From assembly GCA_017417585.1 (NCBI GenBank), contig JAFPYX010000025.1:1-64000 (forward strand): a stretch of DNA of 64,000 nt, given 5' to 3'. The translations under genes were made by a program, and so were the position numbers. Shown here one piece after another: positions 53,592-63,296 of this stretch (position 1 is the first letter of the stretch; each line of letters opens with the position of its first letter). Source of the DNA: Victivallales bacterium. Lineage in GTDB: Bacteria; Verrucomicrobiota; Lentisphaeria; Oligosphaerales; Oligosphaeraceae. Under the pieces are notes generated by a model, which saw only the letters and a program-made list of their open reading frames with translations, was not told the origin of the DNA and did no database searches.

Positions 53592-55292
53592 CTATTGGAT
53601 AAAACCATCATCGGCCTCAGGGACCTGGCGCAGGACGACAGGTTGTCGGTTGGGGTGCCAGGGGAGATAGTCGTTGCTGACGCGGACCGTGTTGTTTTGG
53701 AATACAACCCTCTTTGCGGAGTGTGCGTAGAGCAGCGGCACATCGAAGGTGGTGAAGCGGTTGGCCGTGACTTCGATGGTGCCATGGAGGGGCGCTTTCG
53801 GTTCGACGGATGCAGTGAAATGCGGTGCCACGGAAATCACCGCCTCGCAGAATTCATATTCGGCGGTAAGGTTGTCGATGAAGTCGTTGCCTGTGATGAT
53901 GACCTTCCCGCAGGCGCCGCTCTCGAACCACTTGCCACAGTCGCCGCAGACCAAAATCGCACAGCCATGCACGTGGTCGAAGCAGTTTTCCTCGCAACGG
54001 ACTTCGCCACGGGTGGTGAAGAGTGCACCACGGGCGCGGTTGTTGCGGACGGTGTTCCGTCGGAAGAGCACATCGGGCGTCCAAGTCGTATTTTCGATGC
54101 CCCAACGTTTGGCGGCATCCAGTTTCGGCAATGGTTCGACGGTGGTGATGCGCCAGCTCTTCGCGCCGTCCTCGGTGGGCGCGTCCACGGGAGAAATGGT
54201 CTGGATGGTCCATTCTCCGGGGAGTTCCTCCATCGTATCGGAAGAAAGGAGCCGCAGGCGGTCGCCTGGCTCGCCCCAGCGGAAGCCCCAACTCTCGTGG
54301 TGGCAGTAGGAGGCTAGCAGCGTGTGAGCATCCTCGCGGACGAGGTTGGAGAGATAGACGCCGTGGACGTTGATCGCGTCGTCGCCCATCTGCTCGAAAC
54401 GCGACTCTTCGACGCGGATGGTTCCGCGACAGCCGACGAAGTGGGTGGCGTCGGCAAGGCAGGAGAAGTAGCGCCAAGACTGCGTGGGACTGGGGACACA
54501 GGCGCAGTGCGTCAGGGTGATGTCTTCGCAACGCTGGACAAGGAAACCCATGCCGTCTGAAAAATGGATGTCAACTCCTTGAAAAACAATATTATTGGAT
54601 AAGTAGGCAAAACACGCCGGGGCCGGGCGGTGCGCATCGCGCAGAACCAGTCGCTGTCCAGCCTGGAAGCATCGGTTGGGGTGGATGAAGCGTACACGGC
54701 GCGGATCCTCCATCCGCAATGTCGGCTGCTTGGGTGCGTAGAGTTGATGGTCGGCGCAACGATAGACAAGGTGGCGATTTGCCTCGAATGGCATGCACCA
54801 GTAGGGACGGATTTCGCGGTTTTCGGCGCGGAAGACGATCCGGTTGTCCTCAAGGTGGAACTCCGCGTCTCCGCAGATTTCGCAGAGCATTTCATCGCGG
54901 GCGGCATCCGCCTCGATGACCTGAAGCTGATGGACGGAGGGGAAGGGATAGTCGATGGAGAGGTCCTCGATAGTGACATTCTGGCAATTGACCAAGGCGA
55001 TGGGCACGAGACAGCCGTGCATCGATAGTTTTGCGCCGTTGCCGCGGAGGGTGACATTTCGCACTCCTTCCAGGCGGATTGCGCAATGCTCCACCGCATC
55101 CTGCTCGTGGTTGGAGATGTGGTAGTGGAATCCCTGGGCGCGTTCGGCGAAGAAGTGGTATTCCTTTCCGGCGGTGAAGACGACCTCCTTGGGGACTTCC
55201 GGCGGTGCCACTCGCAGTTCTTCCTGCAGACGCATTGCCGCTTTTTCCGGCGAGCCACTGCGTGCAATAAAGTCGTCAAATAGCAAGTTCAT
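53592..55292 (-). CDS. Right-handed beta-helix protein, GH110-like (alpha-1,3-galactosidase type)
   Basis: A 566-residue protein with no clear signal peptide. Repeated beta-helix coils are visible: GVRNVTLRGNGAKLSMHG, NCQNVTIEDLSIDYPFPSVH, NNIVFQGVDIHFSDGMGFLV, RCEDITLTHCACVPS and VLFRRNTVRNNRARGALFTT. RFEQMGDDAINVHGVYL, with its paired aspartates, is the motif that marks GH110 and related enzymes. GH110 members remove alpha-1,3-galactose from blood-group-B-type glycans by inversion. Lack of a signal peptide suggests cytoplasmic use or a missed start. Specificity is inferred. Confidence 0.75.
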   Translation of the reverse strand: MNLLFDDFIARSGSPEKAAMRLQEELRVAPPEVPKEVVFTAGKEYHFFAERAQGFHYHISNHEQDAVEHCAIRLEGVRNVTLRGNGAKLSMHGCLVPIALVNCQNVTIEDLSIDYPFPSVHQLQVIEADAARDEMLCEICGDAEFHLEDNRIVFRAENREIRPYWCMPFEANRHLVYRCADHQLYAPKQPTLRMEDPRRVRFIHPNRCFQAGQRLVLRDAHRPAPACFAYLSNNIVFQGVDIHFSDGMGFLVQRCEDITLTHCACVPSPTQSWRYFSCLADATHFVGCRGTIRVEESRFEQMGDDAINVHGVYLSNLVREDAHTLLASYCHHESWGFRWGEPGDRLRLLSSDTMEELPGEWTIQTISPVDAPTEDGAKSWRITTVEPLPKLDAAKRWGIENTTWTPDVLFRRNTVRNNRARGALFTTRGEVRCEENCFDHVHGCAILVCGDCGKWFESGACGKVIITGNDFIDNLTAEYEFCEAVISVAPHFTASVEPKAPLHGTIEVTANRFTTFDVPLLYAHSAKRVVFQNNTVRVSNDYLPWHPNRQPVVLRQVPEADDGFIQ

Positions 55293-55349
55293 GGAAGCCA
55301 GTTATTCGTTAAAACAGATGGCACCCGGATGGAAAAAGAGATTCTATGG

Positions 55350-56456
55350 TTATTGCTTTGGGATAGCGGTGCCTGGCGCCGGGTGGGAACTGGCTGGAAG
55401 GATTTCAATGGCACCATCGCCATGCTTTACGGCGATGACCTTCTGCGCACGCAATGCGCTGATGATGGGGTCAAGGTCTGGCTTGGGGACGAAATAGCGT
55501 TTTTTCAGGATGGTCTGCAAGGCCCATATATCCGCAGGCTTCAGGCGGCCTTCCCGCAGGTCCGAGGTCAGCAGGAGAACCAGATCGCGTCGGAAACTCT
55601 TGCCTGCCGAGATGGTTGGCAGCAGGGGGCCGTCATTGGGGACCAGCGCCTCGTATTCGCTTGCATCGTACCAAATGGCCTTGCAGTGATCGCATACATC
55701 GATGTCGGTGTCTTGGGTGCCAGTCGATACTTTCAGAATGCTCATGGACGAACCGCAACTGGGGCAGACGCAGCCTGGCTGCTCGTGGAGCTTGGCCTGT
55801 CCCAACATTGCCTGGAGGCTGTTTTCATCAAACACGCCCTTCAAGGCGGACATCCGAATGAACATGCCGTTGCAGGCGGGGCAAATCTGGCAGGGTTGCT
55901 TGGCTTTGGTTCGGGAGGAGGTCAGCGGTTCGCCACAGCGGGGGCAAGTCGTCACCTTCGTCTGCGGTGAAGCAGGGCGGGCGGCTTGTGGGCGGACTTT
56001 GGGCAATTCGTAAAAACAGGTGCAGGCGGTTCGGAAACTGTCTGGCGTTTTGGCGTCGCCGAAGCCAATCACTCCCTTGCCCTCTTCGCGGATTCGGGCG
56101 GCAAGAGCGGTGAAATCGCTGTCGCTGGAGACAATGCAAATGCCGGCACAGGGACTCTTGTAGAGCAACGACATCGCGTCAATGACCAATGCGATGTCCG
56201 CGACATTCTTGTGGAGGATATTGCTGACCTGCGGGCGGGCGACCAGCCCGAATTGATGCTGTACGGCGGGCCAGCCACCGTTGCCGGAAAAGCAGCCGAC
56301 CATCCCGTAGGCACGGCGGATGATGGGGTCGCCCAGTTTGTTTACTTGCTGGAAAACCCACTCCATGGAGGAAGGACTGACATTGTCTGCGTCTATCAGG
56401 ACTGCCAGTGGCAGGGAGGCATTGCTATTGGCGGAGAAAGGTGAATTTGTGCCCAT
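55350..56456 (-). CDS. NYN-domain (PIN-like nuclease) protein with zinc ribbons
   Basis: A 368-residue protein. Residues 15-155 form a NYN domain: LAVLIDADNVSPSSMEWVF carries the first acidic residues, KNVADIALVIDAMSLLY the next, and ICIVSSDSDFTALAARIREE the S-D-x-D site typical of the Mg2+-dependent RNase fold; GFGDAKTPDSFRTAC closes it. Two zinc ribbons follow (CPRCGEP with CPACNG; CPSCGSS with CDHCKAIWYDASEYEAL, the zf-TFIIB type), then an OST-HTH/LOTUS-like C-terminal part (LVLLLTSDLREGRLKPADIW). It probably binds and cuts RNA. Single gene. Confidence 0.8.
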   Translation of the reverse strand: MGTNSPFSANSNASLPLAVLIDADNVSPSSMEWVFQQVNKLGDPIIRRAYGMVGCFSGNGGWPAVQHQFGLVARPQVSNILHKNVADIALVIDAMSLLYKSPCAGICIVSSDSDFTALAARIREEGKGVIGFGDAKTPDSFRTACTCFYELPKVRPQAARPASPQTKVTTCPRCGEPLTSSRTKAKQPCQICPACNGMFIRMSALKGVFDENSLQAMLGQAKLHEQPGCVCPSCGSSMSILKVSTGTQDTDIDVCDHCKAIWYDASEYEALVPNDGPLLPTISAGKSFRRDLVLLLTSDLREGRLKPADIWALQTILKKRYFVPKPDLDPIISALRAQKVIAVKHGDGAIEILPASSHPAPGTAIPKQ

Positions 56457-56545
56457 AATGGAGAATGGTGTGCTTTTTCAAGCGGGACGGATGCCGATTT
56501 GGCAATCTGGCGGGCGTGAAATGCGGGTTCTTCAGGGGAGTGACT

Positions 56546-58264
56546 TTATCCGCGGAAGACGGCGCCGAGCTTCTTGCCGAGGAGTGCGGCGGCGAGGAGG
56601 AAGGATGCGCCGAGGAAGACCATGGTCCAGAGGCCGAGCGCGGCGGCGAGGCTGGGGCCTTGGCCCAAGAGGCTGGAGAGTTCGTAGATTGCCTTGGTGA
56701 TGGGGAAGTAGGCGGCTTTCTGCGCAAGGATGAGGGAGTCGGAGACCTCCAGCATGGAGAAGCTGAAGGTGAGGATGGCGCCGGCCAGCAGATTCGCGGC
56801 GATGAGCGGAACGGTGATGCGTCGGAAGGTGGTCATGGGCTTGGCACCCAGCGAGGCGGCGGCCTCTTCAAAGGAGACGGAGGTCTGCTCCAAGCCCGCG
56901 ACCGCCGAGCGCACGACGTAGGGCAGGCGACGGATAGCGTAGGAGATGACCAGCAGGATGGTGGGGTTCTCGATGGGGTTTAGGAAATGGAAGAAGTCGC
57001 CCTTTTGCGTCATTGCCAGGTAGCCGAAGGCCATGACCAGCCCGGGGACGGCCAAAGGAAGCATCGCAGAGGTGTCCAGCAGCCATCGTGCGGGACCTTT
57101 TCCGCGCACGATGACCCAGGCGATGAAGACGCCCAGAATCAGCGCGATGGCCAGCGCGAAGCCCGCATAGCGCAGGCTGTTGATGATGCTGGGGACGGTG
57201 AGGTTGTGCCCCAATGCGGCATCGAAGTGGCTCGCGGTGAGCGCATTGGGCAGCACCGAGCGATACCAGCCCTTGCCGACGGCCATGCCCAGCACGCCCA
57301 GGTGAGGCAGGACGCCGATGAGCCCGACTGCCGCGAAAGGAATGACCGCCAGGATATTGCGCCACCCGCGAAGCCGCACGGGCTCCACGACACGGCCGGC
57401 CTTGCCAGACATCGCGTACGCGTCGCGTCCGAACCAGCACTTTGCCACCAGGTAAGCGGTTCCCGCGCAGAGCATCATCACCGTGACCAAGGCGTAGGGC
57501 ATGGGATTGTTTCCCATTTCACTGAGACCGAGATAGATTTGGACTGCGGTGACACGCTCGTAGTTGAACATCAGCGGGGTCCCCAGTTCGGTGAAGGACC
57601 AGATGAAGACCAAGGTACCGCCGGCGAAGATGCCGGGGCGAATCAGCGGAAGGGTGACTTTCCAGAAGCGCCGGAAGCCCGTGCATCCGTAGTCAGAGGC
57701 GGCCTCCAGGAGCATCGGGTCAACATTGGCAAAAGCGGCAACGAGGTTCAGATAGAGAATCGGGAAAAGATGCAATGCCTCCAACACGATGACCGCCAGA
57801 AGTCCTCCGGCGAACCAGTCCGGCTCTGCGCCTTCGGCAATAAAACCAAGATGGACGAGCAGTTCGTTGACGGCGCCGTAGCGCCCGAAGATGCACTGCA
57901 TGCCGAGAGCGCCCACGAAAGGCGCGAGAATCATCGGAAGCATCAGTATGCCGTTCCAGGCACCCTTGCCGGAGAAGTCGAAGCGGTCGTAGAGCCACGC
58001 CAGCGGCAACGCCAAAAGCAGCGAGAGCAATGTGGTCCCCGCCGCGATGACGAAGGAATTCGCCAGACCGCTGCGGTAGAGCGGATTGCGGAAGACCTCC
58101 GCGAGATAGAATCCGGTCAGGTGTCCGCCGCTGTCCAGCACCCCGCCGCGCAGAATCTGCCATACGGGGAAGACGAAGAACGCCGCGAAGAACGCCAGCG
58201 CCAGCGCGAGCAACAGATTATGGGCCAGGCGTCGGGGAAATTGGCCGGGAAAGTTTTTCAACAT
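56546..58264 (-). CDS. Iron(III)-type ABC transporter permease, fused two-domain
   Basis: A 572-residue membrane protein with twelve or so helices in two homologous halves. Each half carries an EAA loop that docks on the ATPase: LEAASDYGCTGFRRFWKVTL (about 215) and FEEAAASLGAKPMTTFRRIT (about 500). This double-permease form is typical of FbpB/AfuB-type ferric iron and ThiP-type uptake systems. The periplasmic binding protein and ATPase genes are not adjacent within the window: upstream is the lipoprotein on the other strand, downstream the NYN gene. The substrate is therefore uncertain. The start at MLKNFPGQF is chosen because the upstream codons are hydrophilic and unlike the family. Confidence 0.85.
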   Translation of the reverse strand: MLKNFPGQFPRRLAHNLLLALALAFFAAFFVFPVWQILRGGVLDSGGHLTGFYLAEVFRNPLYRSGLANSFVIAAGTTLLSLLLALPLAWLYDRFDFSGKGAWNGILMLPMILAPFVGALGMQCIFGRYGAVNELLVHLGFIAEGAEPDWFAGGLLAVIVLEALHLFPILYLNLVAAFANVDPMLLEAASDYGCTGFRRFWKVTLPLIRPGIFAGGTLVFIWSFTELGTPLMFNYERVTAVQIYLGLSEMGNNPMPYALVTVMMLCAGTAYLVAKCWFGRDAYAMSGKAGRVVEPVRLRGWRNILAVIPFAAVGLIGVLPHLGVLGMAVGKGWYRSVLPNALTASHFDAALGHNLTVPSIINSLRYAGFALAIALILGVFIAWVIVRGKGPARWLLDTSAMLPLAVPGLVMAFGYLAMTQKGDFFHFLNPIENPTILLVISYAIRRLPYVVRSAVAGLEQTSVSFEEAAASLGAKPMTTFRRITVPLIAANLLAGAILTFSFSMLEVSDSLILAQKAAYFPITKAIYELSSLLGQGPSLAAALGLWTMVFLGASFLLAAALLGKKLGAVFRG

Positions 58265-58635
58265 CTTTATACTCAAATGATTAGTTATGTTCTCTGCGAA
58301 GACGCCGAATGACAGGTGATTCGTGCGGAGCGGCATGGCCAAAACATGAGGCTACGCCTTGGCCGCAAAGCGACCGGGTCCCAGGAACTGTAGCCAGGCA
58401 GTCGGTTCGGTTCCTTCGGGGAGAAATATAGCTAATGGTTAATCGCTATACTATAATGCATTATAGGGGATCATGCGCGGGGTTCTGCCTATGCCAGCTC
58501 AGAACAGCGGTGTGCTTGGTTGACGGCGGAGCCGGAAATCTAGAATATAGTATATGAAAATCGTCGTTTTCAATGATACGGAATGGATTATAATTTTCTG
58601 GCGGCCGGCTTCGAGCTAACTGAACTGGAGTGACC

Positions 58636-59370
58636 ATGAGAATTCGCATGTGCCGTGAAATTCCTCGCCGCGTCGTCGTGGTTCTGTTGTTATCGTTTCT
58701 CCTGATGACTTCGGGCTGTCTGTCGGTGGCGGTGTTCCATCGGTTGGCAGTTGCGCCCAATCAGCAGCGGCTGGAGTCTTGGCGTAAACTTGATACAAAT
58801 CTGCTTGCGGGAAGTTATCTGGGGACGGAAACTCGGCAGGGCCGGAAAATGCACCGCTATTGCTTTGCGGGAATCCTCAAGGGCGATGGAAGGAAACTGC
58901 ATGTGTGCATTGACGCCGACGGGTATGGTCAGGCGGTTGCCTTCGAGGACGATGCATGCGACCTGCCAGAAGTGGCCCCTGCGTATCTGGTCTTTGACTG
59001 TCACCCGAATTATCCCAAGGAGATTGCAAGGTTGGCGGATAGAATCCAGGAACTCTCCGTCCCTGGAGACCACCCGGCGGTCCTGTGCGCGGCTCGCTGG
59101 CAGAATGACAAAATATGCGTCTTTCTGCCGGAGGACATGTCGGAGAACGGCATTGGCGACAAGACTTGGGAGGGGCCGATTGACGTGGACTGGAAGGTGC
59201 GAAGCAAGGCGAAGGCGTTTGTTCGCCCGCTCTATGCGCTGCCGGCCGCCCTGGTGTGCCTTCCAGTTGACGTTGTTCTAATGGTCGTCACAGTGGTCGA
59301 AATGCCTTTTTATCGGATAGAGGCGTGGACTTATCCCAATGTGATTGAAGCAGTCATGAACGATGACTGA
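58636..59370 (+). CDS. Hypothetical lipoprotein
   Basis: A 244-residue protein. The signal peptide (RRVVVVLLLSFLLMTSGC) ends in a lipobox (MTSGC) so the mature protein is lipid-anchored. A second hydrophobic stretch near the end (LPAALVCLPVDVVLMVVTVV) resembles the C-terminal part of YceK-like lipoproteins, a loose comparison. TGGAG lies before the ATG at 58636. Own terminator. No enzymatic motif. Confidence 0.7.
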   Translation: MRIRMCREIPRRVVVVLLLSFLLMTSGCLSVAVFHRLAVAPNQQRLESWRKLDTNLLAGSYLGTETRQGRKMHRYCFAGILKGDGRKLHVCIDADGYGQAVAFEDDACDLPEVAPAYLVFDCHPNYPKEIARLADRIQELSVPGDHPAVLCAARWQNDKICVFLPEDMSENGIGDKTWEGPIDVDWKVRSKAKAFVRPLYALPAALVCLPVDVVLMVVTVVEMPFYRIEAWTYPNVIEAVMNDD

Positions 59371-59402
59371 ACCGTTGCGAAAGGGATTGCCGGAAAACAG
59401 AA

Positions 59403-59445
59403 CCGCCCGCAGCGGGGTTAAACCCGTCGCGGGCGGAGTTTTTTT
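59403..59445. terminator. Terminator after lipoprotein gene
   Basis: CCGCCCGC (59403-59410) and GCGGGCGG (59429-59436) form a strong stem with an inner GGGTT/AACCC pair, then a T-run on the plus strand. It may also serve rplT from the other side. Confidence 0.8.
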
Positions 59446-59465
59446 GCACTGTCGCAATACAGCGA

Positions 59466-59819
59466 TTAGGCGCGGGCGGCCTTGGCTTTCTCGACGAGTT
59501 GCTTGAAGCCGTCGGGATTGGTCACGGCGAGGTCGGCCAGCATCTTGCGGTTGATTTCGACATTGGCCTTGTTGAGGCCGTCGATCAGCCAGCTGTACTT
59601 GAATTCGAGCGCGCGGCAGGCAGCATTGATGCGCTGAGTCCAGAGTTTGCGATAGACGCCTTTCTTGTCCTTGCGGCCGATATACATATAGCTCATAGCG
59701 CGATCGGTCGCGGTATAAGCCATACGGATCAGCTTGCTGCGGTTGCCGTGGAAACCTTTGGCCATTTTGAGCACGCGCTTGCGGCGGGCTCTGGAAGCGG
59801 GGGCGTTGGTTGCTCTCAT
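59466..59819 (-). CDS. rplT: 50S ribosomal protein L20
   Basis: A 117-residue protein: MRATNAPASRARRKRVLKMA, KGFHGNRSKLIRMAYTATDR, WTQRINAACRALEFKYSWLI match L20, which binds 23S rRNA early and in many bacteria represses the infC-rpmI-rplT transcript. Last gene of the thrS-infC-rpmI-rplT row, 40 bp after rpmI. Confidence 0.96.
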   Translation of the reverse strand: MRATNAPASRARRKRVLKMAKGFHGNRSKLIRMAYTATDRAMSYMYIGRKDKKGVYRKLWTQRINAACRALEFKYSWLIDGLNKANVEINRKMLADLAVTNPDGFKQLVEKAKAARA

Positions 59820-59859
59820 TGTATTAGCTCTCCAAGTTGAATGGTTGGTGGTTCACGAA

Positions 59860-60060
59860 CTACAGCCCGTAGGGGAAACAAGCCTTCATGCGGCTGTTCT
59901 CGGTGCTCTTGACCTCGGCCACCTGGCCCAGGCGGCGCTTGCGTTTGGCGCTCTTCTTGGTCAGAATGTGGCGCCCGCCCGCGCGGTTGTGCATGAACTT
60001 CCCAGTACCGGTCTGCTTGAAGCGCTTCGCGGCAGCTTTTCTCGTTTTCATCTTAGGCAT
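59860..60060 (-). CDS. rpmI: 50S ribosomal protein L35
   Basis: A 66-residue protein: MPKMKTRKAAAKRFKQTGTG start, HILTKKSAKRKRRL in the centre. It is preceded by a 180-bp gap after infC, longer than usual, which might hold an L20-type regulatory structure, though none was recognised. Confidence 0.95.
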   Translation of the reverse strand: MPKMKTRKAAAKRFKQTGTGKFMHNRAGGRHILTKKSAKRKRRLGQVAEVKSTENSRMKACFPYGL

Positions 60061-60240
60061 GGTTTTGCTTCCTATGTTGGGAGGGATGAGTCCCTCGGTC
60101 TGGCCATTGCTTTCCGATGTCGTCCGAGCTGGGGTAGAGAAAACAAACCCTTTGCCCTGCCGACGGCAACGGAACGAAAAAACGGCGATGGCACAATTCT
60201 ATACTAATTAGCAATTAAATGCAATTAGCAATTTCAGTGG

Positions 60241-60831
60241 TTAGTTGGCGGCGGCTTCCTCAGGTGTGGACTTTTCGTCCCGCGCGGGCTTTTCCGGCTT
60301 GGCAGGGCGCTCCTTTCGGAATTGCGGCTTCACCGACAGAGTGACATTGACCGCCTTGCCGAGCTGGCGCGGCGGTGCGTCCGGCGTGGAGATTTCGGCG
60401 AGTTCGGCGAGGAACCGGTTGAGCACTTCCATACCCAGATCCTTGTACGCCATTTCGCGTCCACGGAAGATGAGCAGCAGACGCACCTTGTCGCCGTCGG
60501 TCAGGAACTCCCGTGCCTTCCGGACCTTGACCGCGAAGTCATTGTCATCGATGTTGACATGGAGTTTGATCTCCTTGAGCTTCGGCTGGGCCTGTGCGCG
60601 GCGTGCCTCGCGGGCACGCTTGGCTTCGTCAAACTGGTATTTGCCGAAGTCCATGATGCGGGTGACCTGGGGCTCCCCCTTGGAGGGGACGAGCACGAGG
60701 TCCAGGCCGACGGCCTGGGCGCGCGCCATGGCGGTCTCGAAGGAGACGATGCCGACTTGGGCGTTGTTCTGGTCGATGAGGCGGACTTGATGCCCGCGCA
60801 GAAAACGATCACCGGGTCTGAGTTGCTTCAC
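60241..60831 (-). CDS. infC: Translation initiation factor IF-3
   Basis: A 196-residue protein from a GTG; IF-3 genes typically use rare start codons. VRLIDQNNAQVGIVSFETAM is the N-domain, MDFGKYQFDEAKRAREARRA the linker, IKLHVNIDDNDFAVKVRKAR and KVRLLLIFRGREMAYKDLGM the C-domain that keeps the subunits apart. A basic tail of about 30 residues (KERPAKPEKPARDEKSTPEE) extends beyond the usual end. It follows thrS by 50 bp. Confidence 0.95.
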   Translation of the reverse strand: MKQLRPGDRFLRGHQVRLIDQNNAQVGIVSFETAMARAQAVGLDLVLVPSKGEPQVTRIMDFGKYQFDEAKRAREARRAQAQPKLKEIKLHVNIDDNDFAVKVRKAREFLTDGDKVRLLLIFRGREMAYKDLGMEVLNRFLAELAEISTPDAPPRQLGKAVNVTLSVKPQFRKERPAKPEKPARDEKSTPEEAAAN

Positions 60832-60881
60832 GTTGTCCTGGGTTGGAGTTTTTGTTTTATAACAAGTTGAAAATCAACAAG

Positions 60882-62636
60882 TTATGCCTTTTCTTCGATT
60901 TCCTTCTTGATGCGTTCGAGGAAGTCGGGGACCGACATCACGGCATCCTTCTGGTAGTACTTGCCATTGCCCTTGGCACGGTCGCGGACGGAGACGGCGA
61001 CCGTGTTGTCGGCGACTTCCTTTTCGCCGACGACAAGGAGGTACGGGGTGCGAAGGAGTCCGGCGGCCTTGATTTTGGCGCCGATGGGATCTGCGGCGAC
61101 ATCCACGGAGGTGCGCAGTCCGGCCTGACGGAGTTGTGCTTCAACCTGCTTGGCGTAGTCGGCGAACTTCTCGGAGATGGAGAGTACGCGAACCTGTTCG
61201 GGCGCCAGCCAGGTCGGGAAGGCTCCGGCGTAGTGCTCGACGAGGATGCCGAAGAAGCGTTCCAGGGAGCCCAGGAGTGCGCGGTGCACCATGAAGGGCT
61301 GGTGGCGCTGTCCGTCGGCTCCGACGTATTCGAGGTTGAAGCGCTCGGGCAGGTTGAAGTCGAACTGGATGGTGGAGGTCTGCCATTCGCGGCCGATGGC
61401 GTCCTTGACCTTGAGGTCGATCTTGGGGCCGTAGAAGGCTCCGCCGCCCTCGTCCACTTCGTAGGTCATGCCTTCGGCCTTGATGGCGGCCAGCAGCGCC
61501 TCGGTGGCCTTGTCCCACTTCTCCTGGGCGCCGACGGCCTTTGCTGGGCGAGTGGAGAGGTACGCCTTGATTTCCTTGAAGCCGAAGCACTTCCAGATAT
61601 ACATGGAGAACCGGATGACCTCGCGGATTTCATCCATGATCTGCTCGGGCGTGCAGATGATGTGCGCATCATCCTGCGTGAAGCCGCGCACGCGCATGAG
61701 TCCGTGGAGGACGCCGGCCTTCTCGTAGCGGTATACCGTTCCGAACTCTGCCCAGCGGCAGGGCAGCTCGCGGTAGGAGCGCGGCTTGGTCTTGTAGATC
61801 TCGATGTGGAACGGGCAGTTCATGGGCTTGACGTAGTAGGGGTCGCCGTCAATGTCCATGCTGGAGTACATGTTCTCCTTGTAGAAGCCCAGGTGCCCGG
61901 AGGTCTCCCAGAGATTGGCGCGGCCGACGTGCGGGGTGTAGACCAGCTCGTAGCCATTCCGGTAGTGCGCGTCGCGCCAGAAGGTCTCGATGGTGTTGCG
62001 GATGCGGGCGCCCATGGGGTGCCAGCAAATCAAACCAGGGCCGATTTCCTCGTGGGTGGAGAAGAGCTCCATCTCGACGCCGATCTTGCGGTGGTCGCGC
62101 TTCTTGGCCTCCTCGACACGCTGGAGAAAGGCGTCCAGTTCGGCCTTGGAGGGGAAGGCGGTGCCGTAGATGCGCTGGAGCATCTTGTTCTTCTCGTTGC
62201 CGCGGAAATAGGAGCCGGCGATGCCGAGCAGCTTGACCGCGCCGATCTGGCTGGAGTTCTCGACGTGCGGTCCCCGGCACAGATCCACGAAATCTCCGCA
62301 GGTGTAGAGGGAGATCACGCCGTCCTCGGGGATGTCGTCCAGGCGCGAGAGTTTGTAGATCTGGCCTTTCTCCTCAAAGAACTTGCGGGCCTCTTCGCGG
62401 GAGACCTCGCTGCGCACGAAGGGAACCTTCTGGCCGATCATCTTGCGCATCGCGGTCTCGATGGTCTTGAGATCCTCGGGCACCAGATGGTGCTCCATGT
62501 CGAGATCGTAGTAAAATCCGTCGGCGGTGGCGGGGCCGATGTCGAATTTCACATCGGGCCAGAGCTTCTGGACCACGGCGGCCATGATGTGCGCCGCGCT
62601 GTGGCGGGAGATTTGCAATGCTTCGGAAGCATCCAT
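60882..62636 (-). CDS. thrS: Threonyl-tRNA synthetase lacking TGS domain
   Basis: A 584-residue protein from the ATG at 62636. It begins at the editing-domain side (ISRHSAAHIMAAVVQKLWP) and so lacks the usual first 60 residues (TGS domain). The editing/SAD domain has CGDFVDLCRGPHV with the metal cysteine and histidine. Class II motifs are MGARIRNTIETFWRDAHYRN (1), YRYEKAGVLHGLMRVRGFTQ (2) and HRALLGSLERFFGILVEHYA (3); MNCPFHIEIY carries the zinc cysteine. The C-terminal anticodon domain is complete. TGS-less forms exist and are active. Confidence 0.95.
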   Translation of the reverse strand: MDASEALQISRHSAAHIMAAVVQKLWPDVKFDIGPATADGFYYDLDMEHHLVPEDLKTIETAMRKMIGQKVPFVRSEVSREEARKFFEEKGQIYKLSRLDDIPEDGVISLYTCGDFVDLCRGPHVENSSQIGAVKLLGIAGSYFRGNEKNKMLQRIYGTAFPSKAELDAFLQRVEEAKKRDHRKIGVEMELFSTHEEIGPGLICWHPMGARIRNTIETFWRDAHYRNGYELVYTPHVGRANLWETSGHLGFYKENMYSSMDIDGDPYYVKPMNCPFHIEIYKTKPRSYRELPCRWAEFGTVYRYEKAGVLHGLMRVRGFTQDDAHIICTPEQIMDEIREVIRFSMYIWKCFGFKEIKAYLSTRPAKAVGAQEKWDKATEALLAAIKAEGMTYEVDEGGGAFYGPKIDLKVKDAIGREWQTSTIQFDFNLPERFNLEYVGADGQRHQPFMVHRALLGSLERFFGILVEHYAGAFPTWLAPEQVRVLSISEKFADYAKQVEAQLRQAGLRTSVDVAADPIGAKIKAAGLLRTPYLLVVGEKEVADNTVAVSVRDRAKGNGKYYQKDAVMSVPDFLERIKKEIEEKA

Positions 62637-62699
62637 GATCAAAGAATCCTATGGTTTCCGCGAATGTCGCGCATTCGCAAGTTTATCGTGTTCAAAGAG

Positions 62700-63296
62700 T
62701 TATTCCAGCACTCCCTTGGTGGACGGCAGTTCGTCCGCCAGAATGGGGTCGATGGCGACGGCCATCCGCAGCGCGCGTCCGAAGGCCTTGAAGATGGCCT
62801 CGAGACAGTGGTGGTTCTCTTCGCCGGCGAGCAGATCGACATGGAGCGTCATCCCTGCCGTGTTGGCGAGGGCCTGGAAGAACTCGTGGAAGAGCCGGTG
62901 GCTGATGCCGCCGGCCAATGCCTCGGGGAAGGCGCAACGCCATGCCAGGCAGGGCCGTCCGGAGAGGTCGACGACCACGCGCGCGAGCGCCTCGTCCAGC
63001 GGGACGGCGGCGCTGCCGAAGCGAGTGATCCCGCGCTTTTCGCCCAGAGCACCCTTCAGTGCCTGGCCAAGCGCGAGTCCGATGTCCTCCATGGTGTGGT
63101 GCGGGTCGATTTCAAGGTCGCCCGCGGCGTTGATTTTCAGGGCGAAGTGCCCGTGGCGCGCCATCGCGTCGAGCATGTGGTCGAAGAACGGGAGCCCGGT
63201 GGCGAGACAATTGTCCGCCGGGCCGTTGTCCAGGCAGAGCTGGATGGCGACCTTGGTCTCTTTGGTTTCTCTTTGGATGGTGGCTTCGCGGGGCAT
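62700..63296 (-). CDS. hisB: Imidazoleglycerol-phosphate dehydratase (HisB)
   Basis: A 198-residue protein: GLPFFDHMLDAMARHGHFAL and DPHHTMEDIGLALGQALKGA in the first half, repeated as SHRLFHEFFQALANTAGMTL and ENHHCLEAIFKAFGRALRMA in the second, give the paired HHxxE metal sites of the dehydratase. Sixth step of histidine synthesis. Single-domain form without the phosphatase. It stands between lpxA and thrS with no other his gene near. Confidence 0.95.
   Translation of the reverse strand: MPREATIQRETKETKVAIQLCLDNGPADNCLATGLPFFDHMLDAMARHGHFALKINAAGDLEIDPHHTMEDIGLALGQALKGALGEKRGITRFGSAAVPLDEALARVVVDLSGRPCLAWRCAFPEALAGGISHRLFHEFFQALANTAGMTLHVDLLAGEENHHCLEAIFKAFGRALRMAVAIDPILADELPSTKGVLE

Noticed and set aside
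56987-58312. 441-residue plus-strand frame over the ABC permease
   Set aside because: Antisense to a clear twelve-helix permease with two EAA loops; the frame is hydrophilic and has no known domain.
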